A stretch of DNA of 64,000 nucleotides from Hericium rajendrae (Eukaryota > Basidiomycota > Agaricomycetes > Russulales > Hericiaceae). Positions 45,977-57,935 of the stretch are shown here, in pieces. The stretch lies in the NCBI GenBank assembly GCA_033439255.1, contig CM065887.1, positions 806,001-870,000 on the forward strand, written 5' to 3'. The position numbers were made by a program, and so were the translations under genes. How positions within the stretch are numbered: position 1 is the first letter of the stretch; every line of letters starts with the position of its first letter. The notes under the pieces are model-generated. The model was not told where the DNA came from. It searched no databases and worked only from the letters and a program-made list of their open reading frames with translations.

Positions 45977-48690
45977 CCGTGACTTTCAACAAGAGATTAG
46001 GTCCTGCGACAAGGAACCTGCAACGGAACGTACAGTGCATTTGTTGACGCCGATTCCAAGCCGATTCTACGGAACAAGGGGGGGTTAGTCAAGCGCTGGT
46101 GCAGAGGTCGGACCCCTGCCACTGTACTCTCTTCGAAGACATAGGACCACTCCTTGCTAGCGTTGTAGTTGGAACGACACGCGCACTGATGGTCTTTGTA
46201 CATTTTTGCGCACAATATGTGGGCGTTGCAAAGAATATCGGACGTTTACAGTAAACAAGAACAATGGAAGACAGGCAGACACCCCAACTTTCATTGCAGC
46301 TATCCGACCGGCCGTATTACCGAAGAGCTAAATGAAAACACCTCTCCCAGTGAACGGGGACATCTCTAGAAAACGTCTCCTTGAAGACATGAGCCCTGGA
46401 TCTTTCTTCCTTCAGTTGGCCAGTCGATTGTGCATGCACTCCTCCTGATCAGTCTGAGGTTGCACCTGGAGCGATGGGCTCAGAAGAACTCTCATTGCTG
46501 GAACTCTTGTTGGCGGTCCAAGCGTCATCATTTTCAGATCGATGTAGAGAGCATACGCGCTGTAGAAGTTTGATTACTTTACGCGAAGGATGTGGCACCA
46601 GGACGATCTATATTTACAACGTGATCTGTTCCTCGTTGCCTTTGTGGATGAGACAACATAAAAGCAGGACACGCTGTTCATGTAGATTACCTATAGCGAT
46701 GGGCACTAACACCTTACATAGTATGGCAACCAACGTACGAACCTGATGTGCTCCTCGAGAAAATCCAGCGGTGCTTCCAGTTGAATCAATACGAAATGGG
46801 AGGGGATGACACGGCCTTACCGAATAGATATATACGGTCTCTGGAGTGATGTCCCTGAAAGCCAGCGGTATGCTCGTCTGACAGTCTTGAAGATATTACT
46901 AGGAATTCAAAGACGAGAGGAATAAATTCGCTGCTCTGACACTCGCGATGAATGGATCTAAAATGGTCACTTACTTCGCGACCACCATGTTAACTGATGA
47001 CACGAAAATGCTGGTAGTTAGAGATGTCTTGAGAACACGCGCATAGATTCCTATCCCGCTATTTTAATAGATGAGCTGCCCGGCATCATGGGAGAGTTGG
47101 CTGTAAAGCTCGATGGCATTCTTGTTCTGTACATCAATAATCCAGTCAATCACTCTAGCCGTCAGCCGTCGACTGGAATATGAGAAACATACCTTCAAGC
47201 CAAACTGGTTTAAAGAGCCATCTACGCAGACAACCGGATTTCGCCGCGAAGGATATGGAGCTGGGGAGCTGCATACTTGGCGACGCTAAAATCGAATGTT
47301 GAGATACGGGATTGCACCTCGAGCAGAACTCGTGCTGCATGGTACTGAGGAGTTGCGCGAAGTAACATGTAACATCGCGTCAGGACCTGGAGCCTCTTAT
47401 GCCGCACGGGCGACTGATAGTCCATTCGAAGGAAGTCGACGACTGACCATGCGTAACATGCACGTACAATGGCAATGAGCACGGTCGGTTGATATGAGAT
47501 GGGACAAATCTGGTCAGACAATAGCCCGGAAAGATAAAACTGTTAATGAGGGATCCGATCGTATATTACCAGATTACCTCGTCACAGTTCTGCCATTAAT
47601 GCAGTGGCTCTGCAGAGAACCCTATGCCCATACATCTCGGACGGTCAAGAACCATAGAGCTGCAATATTAGAGGCACAGCCGTGTCTCTTCCTCGCAGCT
47701 ATCTGTGACATTCCTCCTCTAGTTCTATGGTCATCGATTCATGATTCCAGAGAGCAGGAACGAGCCACGAGCCAAACATAGTTCTGCTGGGGGGCGGCAC
47801 GCCGCGATGTGTTCCTGCTCCTCCTGGCTATCGTGCGTCGTCCACCTGTGACCTGTGTGGTTCTTCACCCTTCTTCATCAGTCAAGGAGCTACTTATCCG
47901 TGGACTGCAGCGGGAATTGCGCTTTCAACAAACTCTAGATGATCTGCAAGAAGTCCGACACCACCTTCGAGCGGGAGATCGCTCGAGGACGACATCAGGC
48001 TTCTGAAAACGAGTCGCGGTCCTAACGAAGACAAATGCGGATAGAAATTACTCGACTGATCAAGACGGTCTTTTTGTCTCCTTCAAGATGCCGTGGGTCT
48101 ACCGAGTCATGTAATATCGCACGTTGATTCACTATCTGCATGGAAATCAGCTGAGCTCGGAGACATCGCTGACCAGTGACAGTGACAAAAACGAGGCTGC
48201 CTCGTGGGTGAGGTTTTTGGCCGTGATGATTATGATAGACTCGGGCTGAGTATTCTGGAATCCGAGGTTGCAACGTTGCTGATGGAGACGAGGACGAGGC
48301 GATGATACGACGAGGGAGAGACGCATGACGATCACGGAGTCACAGTCGCGTCACAGTCGCGTCTAGGAACGTAGTGAGATCATCACCTTGGGGACACGTC
48401 CCATATCGCCTCGTCGTCGTCGTCGTCGCCTCCGACGCCCGCCCCTTCTCTTCTCCCGCCAGCCGCTTCCCCCGTCCCCAGCGCTCGCCCTTTTGCCTTC
48501 GTCGCCCATCAACCTAGCGGCGGCTTCCCGAACATCATCCGTAACACATCACTACATCTGATATCATTTGCCAGGTCCTCTGCGAGGACCACATTCGCAC
48601 CCGAACATTCGTCCAACCATTCCTTCCTTTCGGTCATACCATCATCCATCCGTTGTTGCTTCAATACCCCGCGATCACCCTACGGTGCGA
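45977..48690. other. Long interval with unresolved coding-like segments
   Basis: A 2.7-kb gap between the divergent KTI12 and RhoGAP starts. On the minus strand between ~47995 and ~46480 several stretches read like exons of one gene. Examples are a Met-start peptide beginning MSSSSDLPLEGGVGLLADHL (from 47995), a ~90-residue frame at 47520-47225 with HKRLQVLTRCYMLLRATPQY, VIDWIIDVQNKNAIELYSQL near 47150, and VRRAYRWLSGTSLQRPY near 46870 after a phase-matched splice. I could not join them into one model or recognise a family, so this is either a real multi-exon gene or a decaying one. The segment at 48360-48690 is the pyrimidine-rich promoter and leader of the RhoGAP gene. Confidence 0.35.
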
Positions 48691-51600
48691 ATGTTGGCCA
48701 CCCTTCCGACCCCAAGTCATGCTATATCTATGAACGATACCCCAATGTCTCCATCTGCCCAAGGTGTCTCCCCCACAACACAGGATCCTGCAAGTATTGC
48801 AGAGAATAAGATCTGTCCAGGATGCCAGAGGTCGGTAATGAATGAGAGCGGTGGAGTCGTGATTGCCTTTGGGTGCGTCGCCACCATATATTCTGTAGAC
48901 AACTTATTGACAATCCGAGCGCTTGAATCTATGACTTGTCAACTCATACTGCTGCAACCACAGACAATCTTTCTTCCATGTCGAATGTTTTCAGTGCGCC
49001 AAATGCCATACCAAAGTGACCGCCGACACAAACCTTCTGCTCTTATCCGACGGGCAACCTGTCTGTTCCAACTGTTCCTACAGTTGTAGTGTTTGCCACG
49101 GGCCGATCCTTGATGAGGCTATTATGACCGGCGACGACAGCTATCATGCCCATTGCTTCAAGTGCCGAGCTTGCCACAATCGCATCGACGAGCTCATGTT
49201 TGCCAAGACAAGTCATGGGATCTATTGTATGCACTGCCATCACGAGCGCGTCGCGCGGAGTAGGCGCCACGCGCAGAAACAGCGAGAACGCGAGAAATCT
49301 GGCGGTGGGAGTGCAAGCGGGAGCAGCTCAACAAGTCGCGCGATCGACTCGCGAAGGAACAATTGCGAGACAATGGGGTCAGTACGGCTTTCCCGAATGT
49401 CGCCACGAGTAATTAGTGACCTTTTCGCAGGCGGGCACCCCTCCATCCAGTCGCACTCCAACCACGGCCCAGACAAATACCACGGCCACCATGACGCCAG
49501 AAAGCGTTGGTATACCCCATCCTTTCAGAGCTGCGACATTACCCGACTCTGGGCCTTATCTCCCTTCTTCTCCGGCTCCTCCGTCAAGACGGCAATCGTT
49601 GCAGTCCCTCCGTGACGAACGACAAGATCAAGGATCTAAACCGGGGGTATATCAAGGCTCCACAGGTGATAGTCAGGCTATTGACAATGGGCAGTCTATG
49701 TCACGTCGTCCCTCAGTCACCGTTGAACCTCCACCAGAAGCAAGGCGTCCCGGCCCGTCAATATCTTCGCGCCCGTCCTCGCCCGCCGTGGCATATGGTG
49801 TCGATGAACTCGGGCAGAAGATCAAGTCACCCTCGGACCAGCCCGTTCTATCTCCCAAGGCATTAGGGAGCCCAGCTCTCCTGTCGCCCGTCGAGGCGGG
49901 CGATCAATCATTATCAAGGCGCAGAAGCTTCGATAGCGGGATGAGAACGCCCGACTCGATGTCGAAAGCCACTTCTTCTGTCAACGGCGAAGGCGTGTCT
50001 GGTCTGAGCATTCCAAGCAAGGGAGTGAACGGTCGAAATAAACGCCATTCCATCAACCCCGGTGTCGCCCTTGACCTCGCCAATTTTGCATTAATGAACG
50101 GCTCTAAGGAGTCGTCACATGGAAATGGTGCGCAGTCGCCCGTAGGGAGCCTCTCACGCAAATCGTCCCAGTCAAGCATCCGAGCCCCGTCCAGGTCCGA
50201 AGCGCCATCAAACATGTCCACCCCGCAAAGCAAACCATCGCCGCTCGGACGCATGGGCACAGATACACCACAGTCCCACTTGACTAAACGCCCAAGCGCG
50301 ATGCTCGACCGTGTTCCGCCTCGGACCCATAGTTTGGCAACCAATACCACAGAAGCTTCCCGGTCGCAAGACCGCGTACCTACTCTATCATCTCTGGCTC
50401 CATCGAATGGTGTCCGTTCCGTGCGGTCTTTTGATGATCGTTCGGCACGGCCGTTCATACCTGCGGGCGATCGGCGCGGCCCAACGGCAGCGCTGACCAT
50501 TGACGTGGAGAAGTCTCGACGAGGACTTGGTACACGGTCGCCCCAGGCTTCGCCTGCGCACAGAGTCGACGTGCCGCGTGGTGTGGAGAGTGGGACGGAC
50601 ACAGACGCCGAAGGGGATGGTGCCAAGGCTAAGCCCTCCCGGCCCGACAGCAATGAGGATGGTCCGCCTCTACCGCCCCCAAAGGACTCGAAACCACGCG
50701 CCCGCCACGACCAGCCACAGCTGTCCGATCTCTCGCCGGATGATTCAATGGAGATTTCGCGCACAGAGAGCGCCGCACCGTCGGAATATTCAGAGGAGTC
50801 GTCGCCGGTGCAGCGCGTGTCGCGCTCGACGTTCATCGCACCCGCGCTTCCACCGATTCGCTTCTCCATGAATTCGGGCGACTTTTCAGATCTTCTGCAG
50901 TCAGTCAATGGGCGTCTGGACATGAAGATGCTGGAACAGCTTGCGGAGGCGTCAGAAAAGAAGAACTCGCCAAAGCGTGAGGAGCCGCCCAAGACGCCTC
51001 CGCCCACCGCTGCGGCCGATGAGGAGACTTGGAAAACGACACCAACCCCGACAAGCGTGACTACATTCACTATGTCATCTGAATCAACGGACCTCTCCGA
51101 TGCCACCTCTGTCACTTCTATGGCGACAGTATCGGCTTCTATTGACCACAGCAGCAAACCTGCGCAGGCTTCCAGCGAGAATCGACCGGCATCTGCACCA
51201 TCCTCACAGTTGTTTAATCGCACTTCATCAGAGATGTCTAGCACTACAGGATCTATTTCGCGCTCGAACAGTGTCAGCAGCAGCGATGTGCACTCTCATC
51301 CTCGAGCTTTCCCAACGTCAGAGGATCGGACGTCCTCTGATCTCGGGCATGGAGCTCGGGGTCCGTCGCCTTCATCGATTCCTCGGCGTGACAGATTCGA
51401 CTCCTCCGCGTCTATGAATCCCGACGCGTCGGTTTCGTACGAGGCCAGTGCCCGGATCACGGTGACTGCGCCGGGATCGAGCGTCGCGCGCCCGCTCAAG
51501 TTCGATGCGTCGGACTTGGTCACGCGGCGGTTGCAGGAGGCGCTCCACGAGGCGTCGAAGCGTGGCGCGATGCATGTCAACCTCGACAAAGAGTTCATTC

Positions 51601-53769
51601 AGGCGATCCTCATGGTGGTCGAGTCGCGCAAGGTGGAGAACGCCGAGATGAAAGGCAAGCTGGACGGCATGAAGGTCAGGCGCCATTCCGTTCCTTGCGC
51701 AATGCGGCTCACGTTTTGTATACAGAGGGCAAGTCAACAGTACATGGATGGGCTCACCGTCGCGCAAGGTGAGTACGATCGCGAGCTCAATGCGCGACGC
51801 GACGCGGAGGCGGAAGTCACGCGCCTTCGCGTGCTCCTTGCGGGCCAGGCGGCTCGCATTACTGCCATGTCGGGCCACAGCCGGAAGGACGACTTACAGA
51901 AACAGTTGTCACAAGAGCTCAGCGACAGTCTCGAAGGCCTAGAGCGCCATGTTTCCGTGTTGAAGGTGGAACGGGATGTGGCAATGGCCGAGGTGGAGGA
52001 ATTAGCCTCGTCCAAGAGGTAAGCATATATTGCATCAATATAGTTCGCACCAACTGATGCTTCGTAGTCTGTCAAGCCTTACAGATAACGAGAAGACTAC
52101 TTCCCTTGGCCGGTCTATGACGACGCGCCTTGATAAATTGAAGAACCATTATAAACGTGAACTAGTCCCGTTGACGGAGGAGCGAGAAGCACTTCTCCGA
52201 GAGATCGCGGAACTTAAAGAAGCCAGGGATGTCTTCCTGGAAGAAACCACAATGCTCAATGCGCGAAATGAAGAACTGGCTCAGCTCAATGCGCTTTATG
52301 CCCGACGGACCGAGGCCGCCATCCCATCGAACAGTGACGAGAAGCGAAGCACCTCATTGGACAAATCACGGCCGTCGCAGTCCGGCTTGCCGCCGTCAAA
52401 TACCATGGCGACAACTTCTTCCGTGGGTACCGACGAGAGTGCGGAATCCAAATTTATCAAGGTTCAGAAGCCGGATCCGAGCTTGAACGAGTCGCCGGCG
52501 ACGTTACGCGGAAAGTTCAGGTGGCGGGCACAGAAGGAGGCCACCGCCGCCGCTGCAGCTGCAGCTTTGGCCGAGAGTGGCGAGGCCAAGGCTGGCCCGA
52601 AACATATTTTCCAGCAGCTGAACATCTTGCGATTCACGCGCTGCGATCATTGCGGAGACAAACTATGGGGTTCGTCGTCGAAGTGCACAGGTATGCGGTT
52701 ATCACACTTAGTCCATGTCGCTGGTGCTGATTGAACCTGATCGTCACAGCATGCAACATATCAGTGCATTTCCGCTGCGTTGCCCATGTGCAAACTACTT
52801 GTTCACCGCAAGCGCCAGAAGATGCTCGCCAACAGATGCCCCTTTTGCGTACGTTCCTACATCTTCTCGAAGCACGCGCTTCTTCTCATGTCGGGGCATT
52901 AGCATCGATGTTCGGTCGCGATCTAGTTGAACAAGTCAGGGCGGACTGTAGAGGTGGTGATCGCATGGTGCCAGTACTCGTGGAGAAGTGCATTGAAGCC
53001 GTCGAGGCGTCTGGTTCGTCATCTTGAATCGCCACCGCGTGGCATGAAACTAACTCACTCTTTTTGGCAGCTATGGAGTACGAAGGCATTTACCGCAAGA
53101 CCGGCGGGTCCTCGCAGTCCAAATTGATCACGCAGTTGTTCGAACGCGGAGATTATTCTTCGTTCGACCTTCGGGACACTGATCGCTTCAACGACATATG
53201 CAGCGTCACTTCCGTGCTCAAGACTTATTTCCGATCGCTACCAAACCCTCTACTAACGTTCGCTTTGCATGACGAATTTATGAACGCGTCCACGATTCGG
53301 GACCCAGCATATAAGAGTGTTCAATATGCGAACTCGTAAAGCAGCTACCAACTGAACACTACTATACTCTCCGCATGGTTATGCTCCATCTTCATCGGTG
53401 AGTCGCCATGATCCTTGGATCGTGACAACTGGTCGCTGATAGCATTCACGCAGGGTACATCAGCTGAATCCGACGAACCTGATGACGGCTCGCAACCTTG
53501 GCGTTGTATTTGGACCGACACTTATGCGTTCCCGGGATCCTGCTGCCGAGTTCAGCGATATGGCTGGCAAGGCTCTCTCTGTAGAATGGCTCATCGAGAA
53601 CGCCCCCAATATCTTCCCCCGCTCCCCAACCAAACCTGAGCTCGTCTTTATCCTTATTGTATTGTCTGCGTTTCTCTCACACGCATGCCTCACTGTGTTT
53701 CTATCCCGCATCCTCACGGACTACGCTCCCTTCAAGACTCTCATTTTGGTTACTTATCCTGATTCCTAG
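48691..53769 (+). CDS. LIM-LIM-C1-RhoGAP protein (Rga/Lrg type), with apparent frameshift
   Basis: Nine exons: 48691-48872, 48964-49377, 49451-51674, 51726-52018, 52068-52690, 52750-52848, 52903-53013, 53071-53397 and 53454-53769. Two LIM zinc domains lie at ~42-155 (ICPGCQRSV, FFHVECFQCAKCHTKV, then CSVCHGPI and HAHCFKCRACHNRI). A long Ser/Pro-rich region, a coiled coil (LDKLKNHYKRELVPLTEERE) and a C1 zinc finger (RFTRCDHCGDKLWG, CNISVHFRC) follow. The RhoGAP domain has the arginine-finger motif EGIYRKTGG and ends NLGVVFGPTLMRS. Such proteins switch off Rho GTPases at growth sites. Exon 8 is one base short: the frame breaks near 53313-53330 and hits TAA at 53337. The 5' side of exon 3 is frame-selected. 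Confidence 0.85.
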
Positions 53770-54281
53770 TTACAATCTTTCATCCCATTCGTTCCTGCAC
53801 ATTACCTCCTTTTCTTCGAGTGAAATACTGGGGCTTGCTGCGTTATTCCCATCCATCCATATACCTTCTTTTTTTCTCCTATGTATATCCTTTCTCGTCT
53901 CCGACCACATCTATCTGTGAAGCCGCGGTCTACCTGTACACTCTGTTACTCCTCTTTGAATCTCTGTTGAGGCCTGGGGAACGTAGTCCTTAGGTTGGTC
54001 TCGCTCCTCATCTTCTGAACGGTCATCTATCACTGTGGATGTATCTTATTGCATTGGATTATTACAGAGAATGGAATACCCGATAGATATATTGTCTTCT
54101 AATAAGAATTTCCAAGAAAGAACAGGTAGGGAGGTATGAAGATCATAACAGTACAAAATCAAGTGGATACAATTGTCCAGAAACGTATGAGAGTATGGGG
54201 AATAATGGTGAGGAAATAAAGAATCTGATTACTTTAACCCATGGACTATCTATCATGACCGGAACGGCTCTCCGCTTCTAG
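53770..54281. other. Convergent 3' intergenic region
   Basis: T-rich 3' UTR-like sequence downstream of the RhoGAP gene and of the BTB gene; no gene seen. Confidence 0.5.
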
Positions 54282-56282
54282 TTAAGGAGCCTCGCGAACG
54301 CGCAAGCTTCTCGGTGCCGGATTCTCTGGTTTGAGCGAGCAATACAGGAAGTGCCGCCGAGGGCCAATAGCAGAGGTGACGCCTGCTACAGCAGCGACCC
54401 GTGCACCGAGAGGAGCAGTGTCGGTACCGCTTCCACGCACACCGAGTGAAAACATTCGGTCGAACACTGACCAGCAAGTGAGTAACCGGGTGAAGATCCT
54501 GCAACCATCATGACGTACGAGTGGCAATGAAGGCCTTGGCTGTCGTCTGGCAGCTCAGATGGGAAAGTGCGAGCGGCGGGCTGATGCCCTCGAGGGTGCG
54601 CAGGTACCGGAAGACCATGGAAGGCTGGCACGGGCCGAAGCGGAACACTGCTTGGTATGCCTGGCGCCATTTCTCCTCGAGGAGCCGCGCGCAATTTGCA
54701 GAGTCAGAACATGATGAGCACTGGTTACGGGACGAGGGTTAGTGAACTGGTGTGAGAAATGACAGAAGAGAATATACGAACGCATTCGTATTCTTTCGCG
54801 ATCTGGACTAGACCGAGCTTGAGGACGCGTTCAAGAAACCACGTACGGCTATTGGCGTATTCATAAGCATCACAGGTAAAGGAGTTACTAGAATTAGGTA
54901 GATACCGTTTCTCCAGCTTGAGCAGTGTCTCGCTGCTGAGCGTGCTGAGTTCCTGCTCAGGCCAGCCACCTGGATTGTCTAATACGAATCGCGAACTCTC
55001 GCGATATAGCTCTTCCTCCTCGAAAAGCTCGGCGATGCGCATGGCCTTGATAGGACGACCCGCCGCGTGCGTGAGCAGGAAGTTCAGGCATTTGCGCTGG
55101 AGCGAGGGCACGCAAAGTTTATGTCCTATATTCATGAGGCCTTCGACATTGTTCCAGGTTATGGTGCAGTCCATTCTGTTATTCTCATTGGTTGGAAAGG
55201 TAGGGCGGCATCGTGATGGTGACATACCCAGGATAAACGAAGTGCAGAAAATCGTGGAATATACCGGCCTAAGATATAATGAGCAACATTCACAGACGAG
55301 GAAGAAATCATCGGAAGCTACCTTCTCTTCCTTCAATACGATGACGGCGTCCGACTGTGTCACACGATCGAGCCGTCGTCGCTTGCTTGCAGTCTCGTTG
55401 GCGCTCTTTTGCCAAGACAGTCGAATACGATTTGTCTCCCTTGCCTTGCCTTTGGGACTAGTGAAGCGACTTGGATTGTCTGCTTTGGAGTCATCAAAAT
55501 CCTTGGAGCCACCTTGTAGCTTCTCCAGACTCTCCTTCCTCGCGCTTTCTTTCACTTCCTCGTCCATTGTCGCCAAAGTTTGGGTCGACTTCGTGGGCCC
55601 GACTGGTGCATCGACAACCGGCGGAGATGTCGCCTTCTCGCCCGCCTGTCCGTTCTCGGCCTTGCTTGAGGCCGCTGCATCCTCGCCCTCCGTATCACCC
55701 GCTTCGGACTGCAAATCGATATCAAGTTCCTCGGGATCAACATCTGGGTCCATAGGTGCAAACGTCATCGCGGTACGACCTTCAGAGTAGTGCTTGTCGC
55801 CTGGGATGATAGGTGGCTGGGCGATAGTGATAACGGAGGACATAGATGCCGGTCGGCCTGTCTCCGCCCAATCGCCGCTCAACGCAGCCTGGAAGAACGG
55901 AGAGGCAAAGTATAGGATCTCTTTGTGGGCCCTATGAGATGAAATCCAATCAATGTAGTCGACCGTGTCCAACCGTGCATGTGCACCACGATACGCACCA
56001 GAACGTCGTGCTCTCCACCACTATCTTAACAGTACCTGGGAACTCGGCGCGCTTTGTAAACGCGACATCGACGTCGATGGGTGTCTCGGACTCATCGATA
56101 CTCAGCTCTGAGACGAGGTCATCCGTGTCGCAGCCCTCCAGGAACCATGGTGGTGAGCCTGATGACCTGAAGATGCCGGCTGCGGCTGCATGGGTCTCGA
56201 TGGGAGAGCTAAGCGATGCCGACGGGTTGTGTCTGCCCCTGGAGTTGCGCGCAATGAGGATATGGGATGGATTTGTGGTCAT
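54282..56282 (-). CDS. BTB/POZ-domain protein
   Basis: Seven exons (56282-55999, 55931-55322, 55268-55228, 55175-54906, 54848-54782, 54720-54519, 54466-54282), 552 residues. The BTB fold starts at ~85 with VKIVVESTTFWAHKEILYFAS and SPFFQAALSGDWAE. It is interrupted by a ~170-residue acidic/Ser-rich insertion with a basic patch (ASKRRRLDRV), and resumes with HDFLHFVYPG and CTITWNNVEGLMNIGHKL. A BACK-like helical region (KAMRIAELFEEEELYRESS, LLKLEKRRTWFLERV) and a C-terminal domain with CSSCSDSANCARLLEEKW follow. Such proteins often serve as Cullin-3 adaptors; that role is inferred from the domain only. The 41-nt exon 3 carries the end of the BTB core. Confidence 0.88.
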
Positions 56283-56821
56283 GATGGGGTAGTTTCAGAA
56301 CATACAATGGTTGGCGCCACTGCTCCTGGCAGTTGACAGCGTTGGATTGGCAGGAGTTCCGAGGAGAGCTGCCACTGGGTATCAATTGATAGATCGATAG
56401 ATAGTATGTTGGCTCTCACGACTGCCGGCGGCTTACTGAAGACCAACGCACATGCTCCCCCATTCCTCTATGTAGAAGCGGTCGTGAGGTTTTTCATGGG
56501 CAGGTGTCGTCAATGGAGGGTTGCAAGAGCATAAACTTGAACTTCCCTCGGTAAGGAAATCGTAGCTTTTCTCAGGCGCAGAGAAGACCTGCCATTAGCA
56601 TGTCAGACTACTAATACTCATACGTTTACGTATCGAAGCAGCACAGTCCAATTAATGTTCTTTTCAAGAGCCATGGTGTAGCGGTGCTAATGAGTAGCGC
56701 TTTCAAGCAGCTGGGGACGATATGTCGAAAAAGATTTCAGTAAGTCCTTTTGATCTGTCGTCACAGCATACGGCGGTTTTGACTTCATGACGGCGGGTTT
56801 GACTTCATGTTGTAGGCAAAC
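56283..56821. other. BTB promoter region and short tandem duplication
   Basis: Upstream of the BTB gene. Contains a direct tandem duplication of 20 bp at 56771-56810 (cggcggttttgacttcatga and cggcgggtttgacttcatgt, two differences). No gene. Confidence 0.5.
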
Positions 56822-56975
56822 TACTGTACCATTTCGATCGTAGGCTCATGTCACAGGTCACAGGGACCCATGAGCCTAGGTTTTTCTGACGCCAATAATT
56901 TTCTTTCGATTTATTGGGTTTTCAAAAGTTGGTCACACCCAATTTTCATGAGCCTACGATCGAAATGGTACAGTA
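56822..56975. repeat. Perfect 29-bp inverted repeat
   Basis: Arms at 56822-56850 (begins tactgtaccattt) and 56947-56975 (ends aaatggtacagta) are exact reverse complements, separated by 96 bp. A third partial copy (catgagccta) occurs inside the loop at ~56869. The element ends about 75 bp before recognisable similarity to gene B starts. It could be terminal repeats of a small nonautonomous element or a transcribed hairpin. No target-site duplication is obvious. Confidence 0.8.
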
Positions 56976-57049
56976 TGCAGAGCCTGCCATGGGACCATGC
57001 AGGCGGCACTCCCATGATGGGAGCCGACTTGCCTAGTGTTGGGATGCAC

Positions 57050-57572
57050 ATAACAGTCACATATTGCTTGGATGAGCATCTTCAAATGTTCGAGAAATCG
57101 GTCAAGATATTTCATCTGACTGCAGCTGCGATTCCCTGCTTCGCGCGGCTACGGTGGAAATCGTCTGGCTACGTGCGCTCGTTCCTCCGTCCACACTACT
57201 TTCCCGCCACCTGACTTTGTACTCCCAGTGCTTTGTATCCAAGATGTCGGCGACGAGATCCTCACTTCATGGAAGGCATTGCTGGAGGGTTTCATGACCA
57301 TCGACCAAGATTTCTTCATGCACAATTTCCAAGCAGATATGGACCGCATACATCAGACTTCGGATATGCTCAGGTTCTTAAGGGCAGTCAGACCATCCGT
57401 GCTTACTTCAACTTGACTGGTGTTCCCTGAGTTGACTTGATTGCTTTCTATAAGCATTTCGCCCAGCGTGAAAAGAAGGTCACGGCCCTCGTTCAGAGTC
57501 ACTTGGAGTGGCACAACGTCGTGATGAACGATCTGAACACCGTACGGATCAACCACCCGCAACTTTTCTAAG
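57050..57572 (+). pseudogene. Degenerate partial copy of gene B
   Basis: Three blocks match gene B in order. Exon 4-like: TYCLDEHLQMFEKSVKIF against TYCLDEHLQITGDLVKIF. Exon 5-like: IQDVGDEILTSWKALLEG against IEDIGDEILASWKALLQG. Exon 6-like: FAQREKKVTALVQSHLEW against FAERERRLKASIRSRRAW, followed by NDLNTVRINHPQLF. The intron positions are still visible (acceptor before TGCTTTG at ~57223), but the phase across the first intron no longer fits. The 5' half with the Cys cluster and SPVP repeat is absent. The frame hits a stop just before the region that would encode the membrane helix. It lies in the opposite orientation to gene B, 47 kb away. Confidence 0.75.
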
Positions 57573-57935
57573 TAGTAAGAAGAACTCGGTGATCGCCAAA
57601 GTCGTTGATCGGCTGAGGCTCTGGTCGCAAACCGGAAACGACCATGTCATCGGATCGAACTCACATCTTTGTCCATGTCACACAGTACGCTTTTGTGGCC
57701 GTATCAAATGGAGATCCGGGATCCCAGATGTTCAAATGGTCACCATGGCGTTGCAAGACGATGAAAATGACACCGATCATGTAAAATATTAAAGGTCCTT
57801 CAATTGAATATCAATTATAACTGCCATATACATAGTATGTACCTGCTAAGATCAAGTCCAAGTATTGACATGCGAAGATAAAATCAGACCGAAATTCTGC
57901 TGAGTTGATGCAATAGAACGCTCTCCATGGCATGC
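57573..57935. other. Interval with one unexplained open frame
   Basis: The plus frame 57573-57792 (KKNSVIAKVVDRLRLWSQTG ... CPCHTVRFCGRIKWRSG) is open to 57792 and directly follows the gene B relic, but I cannot relate it to gene B or any family. The rest is the 3' region of the P450 gene. Confidence 0.35.

Noticed and set aside
49904-51244. 446-residue open frame on the minus strand
   Set aside because: It is antisense to the Ser/Pro-rich exon 3 of the RhoGAP gene; serine-rich coding sequence leaves the opposite strand open. No start context, introns or domain.
54918-55790. 290-residue open frame on the plus strand
   Set aside because: Antisense to exons 2-4 of the BTB gene, which has conserved domain sequence and consistent splices on the minus strand.
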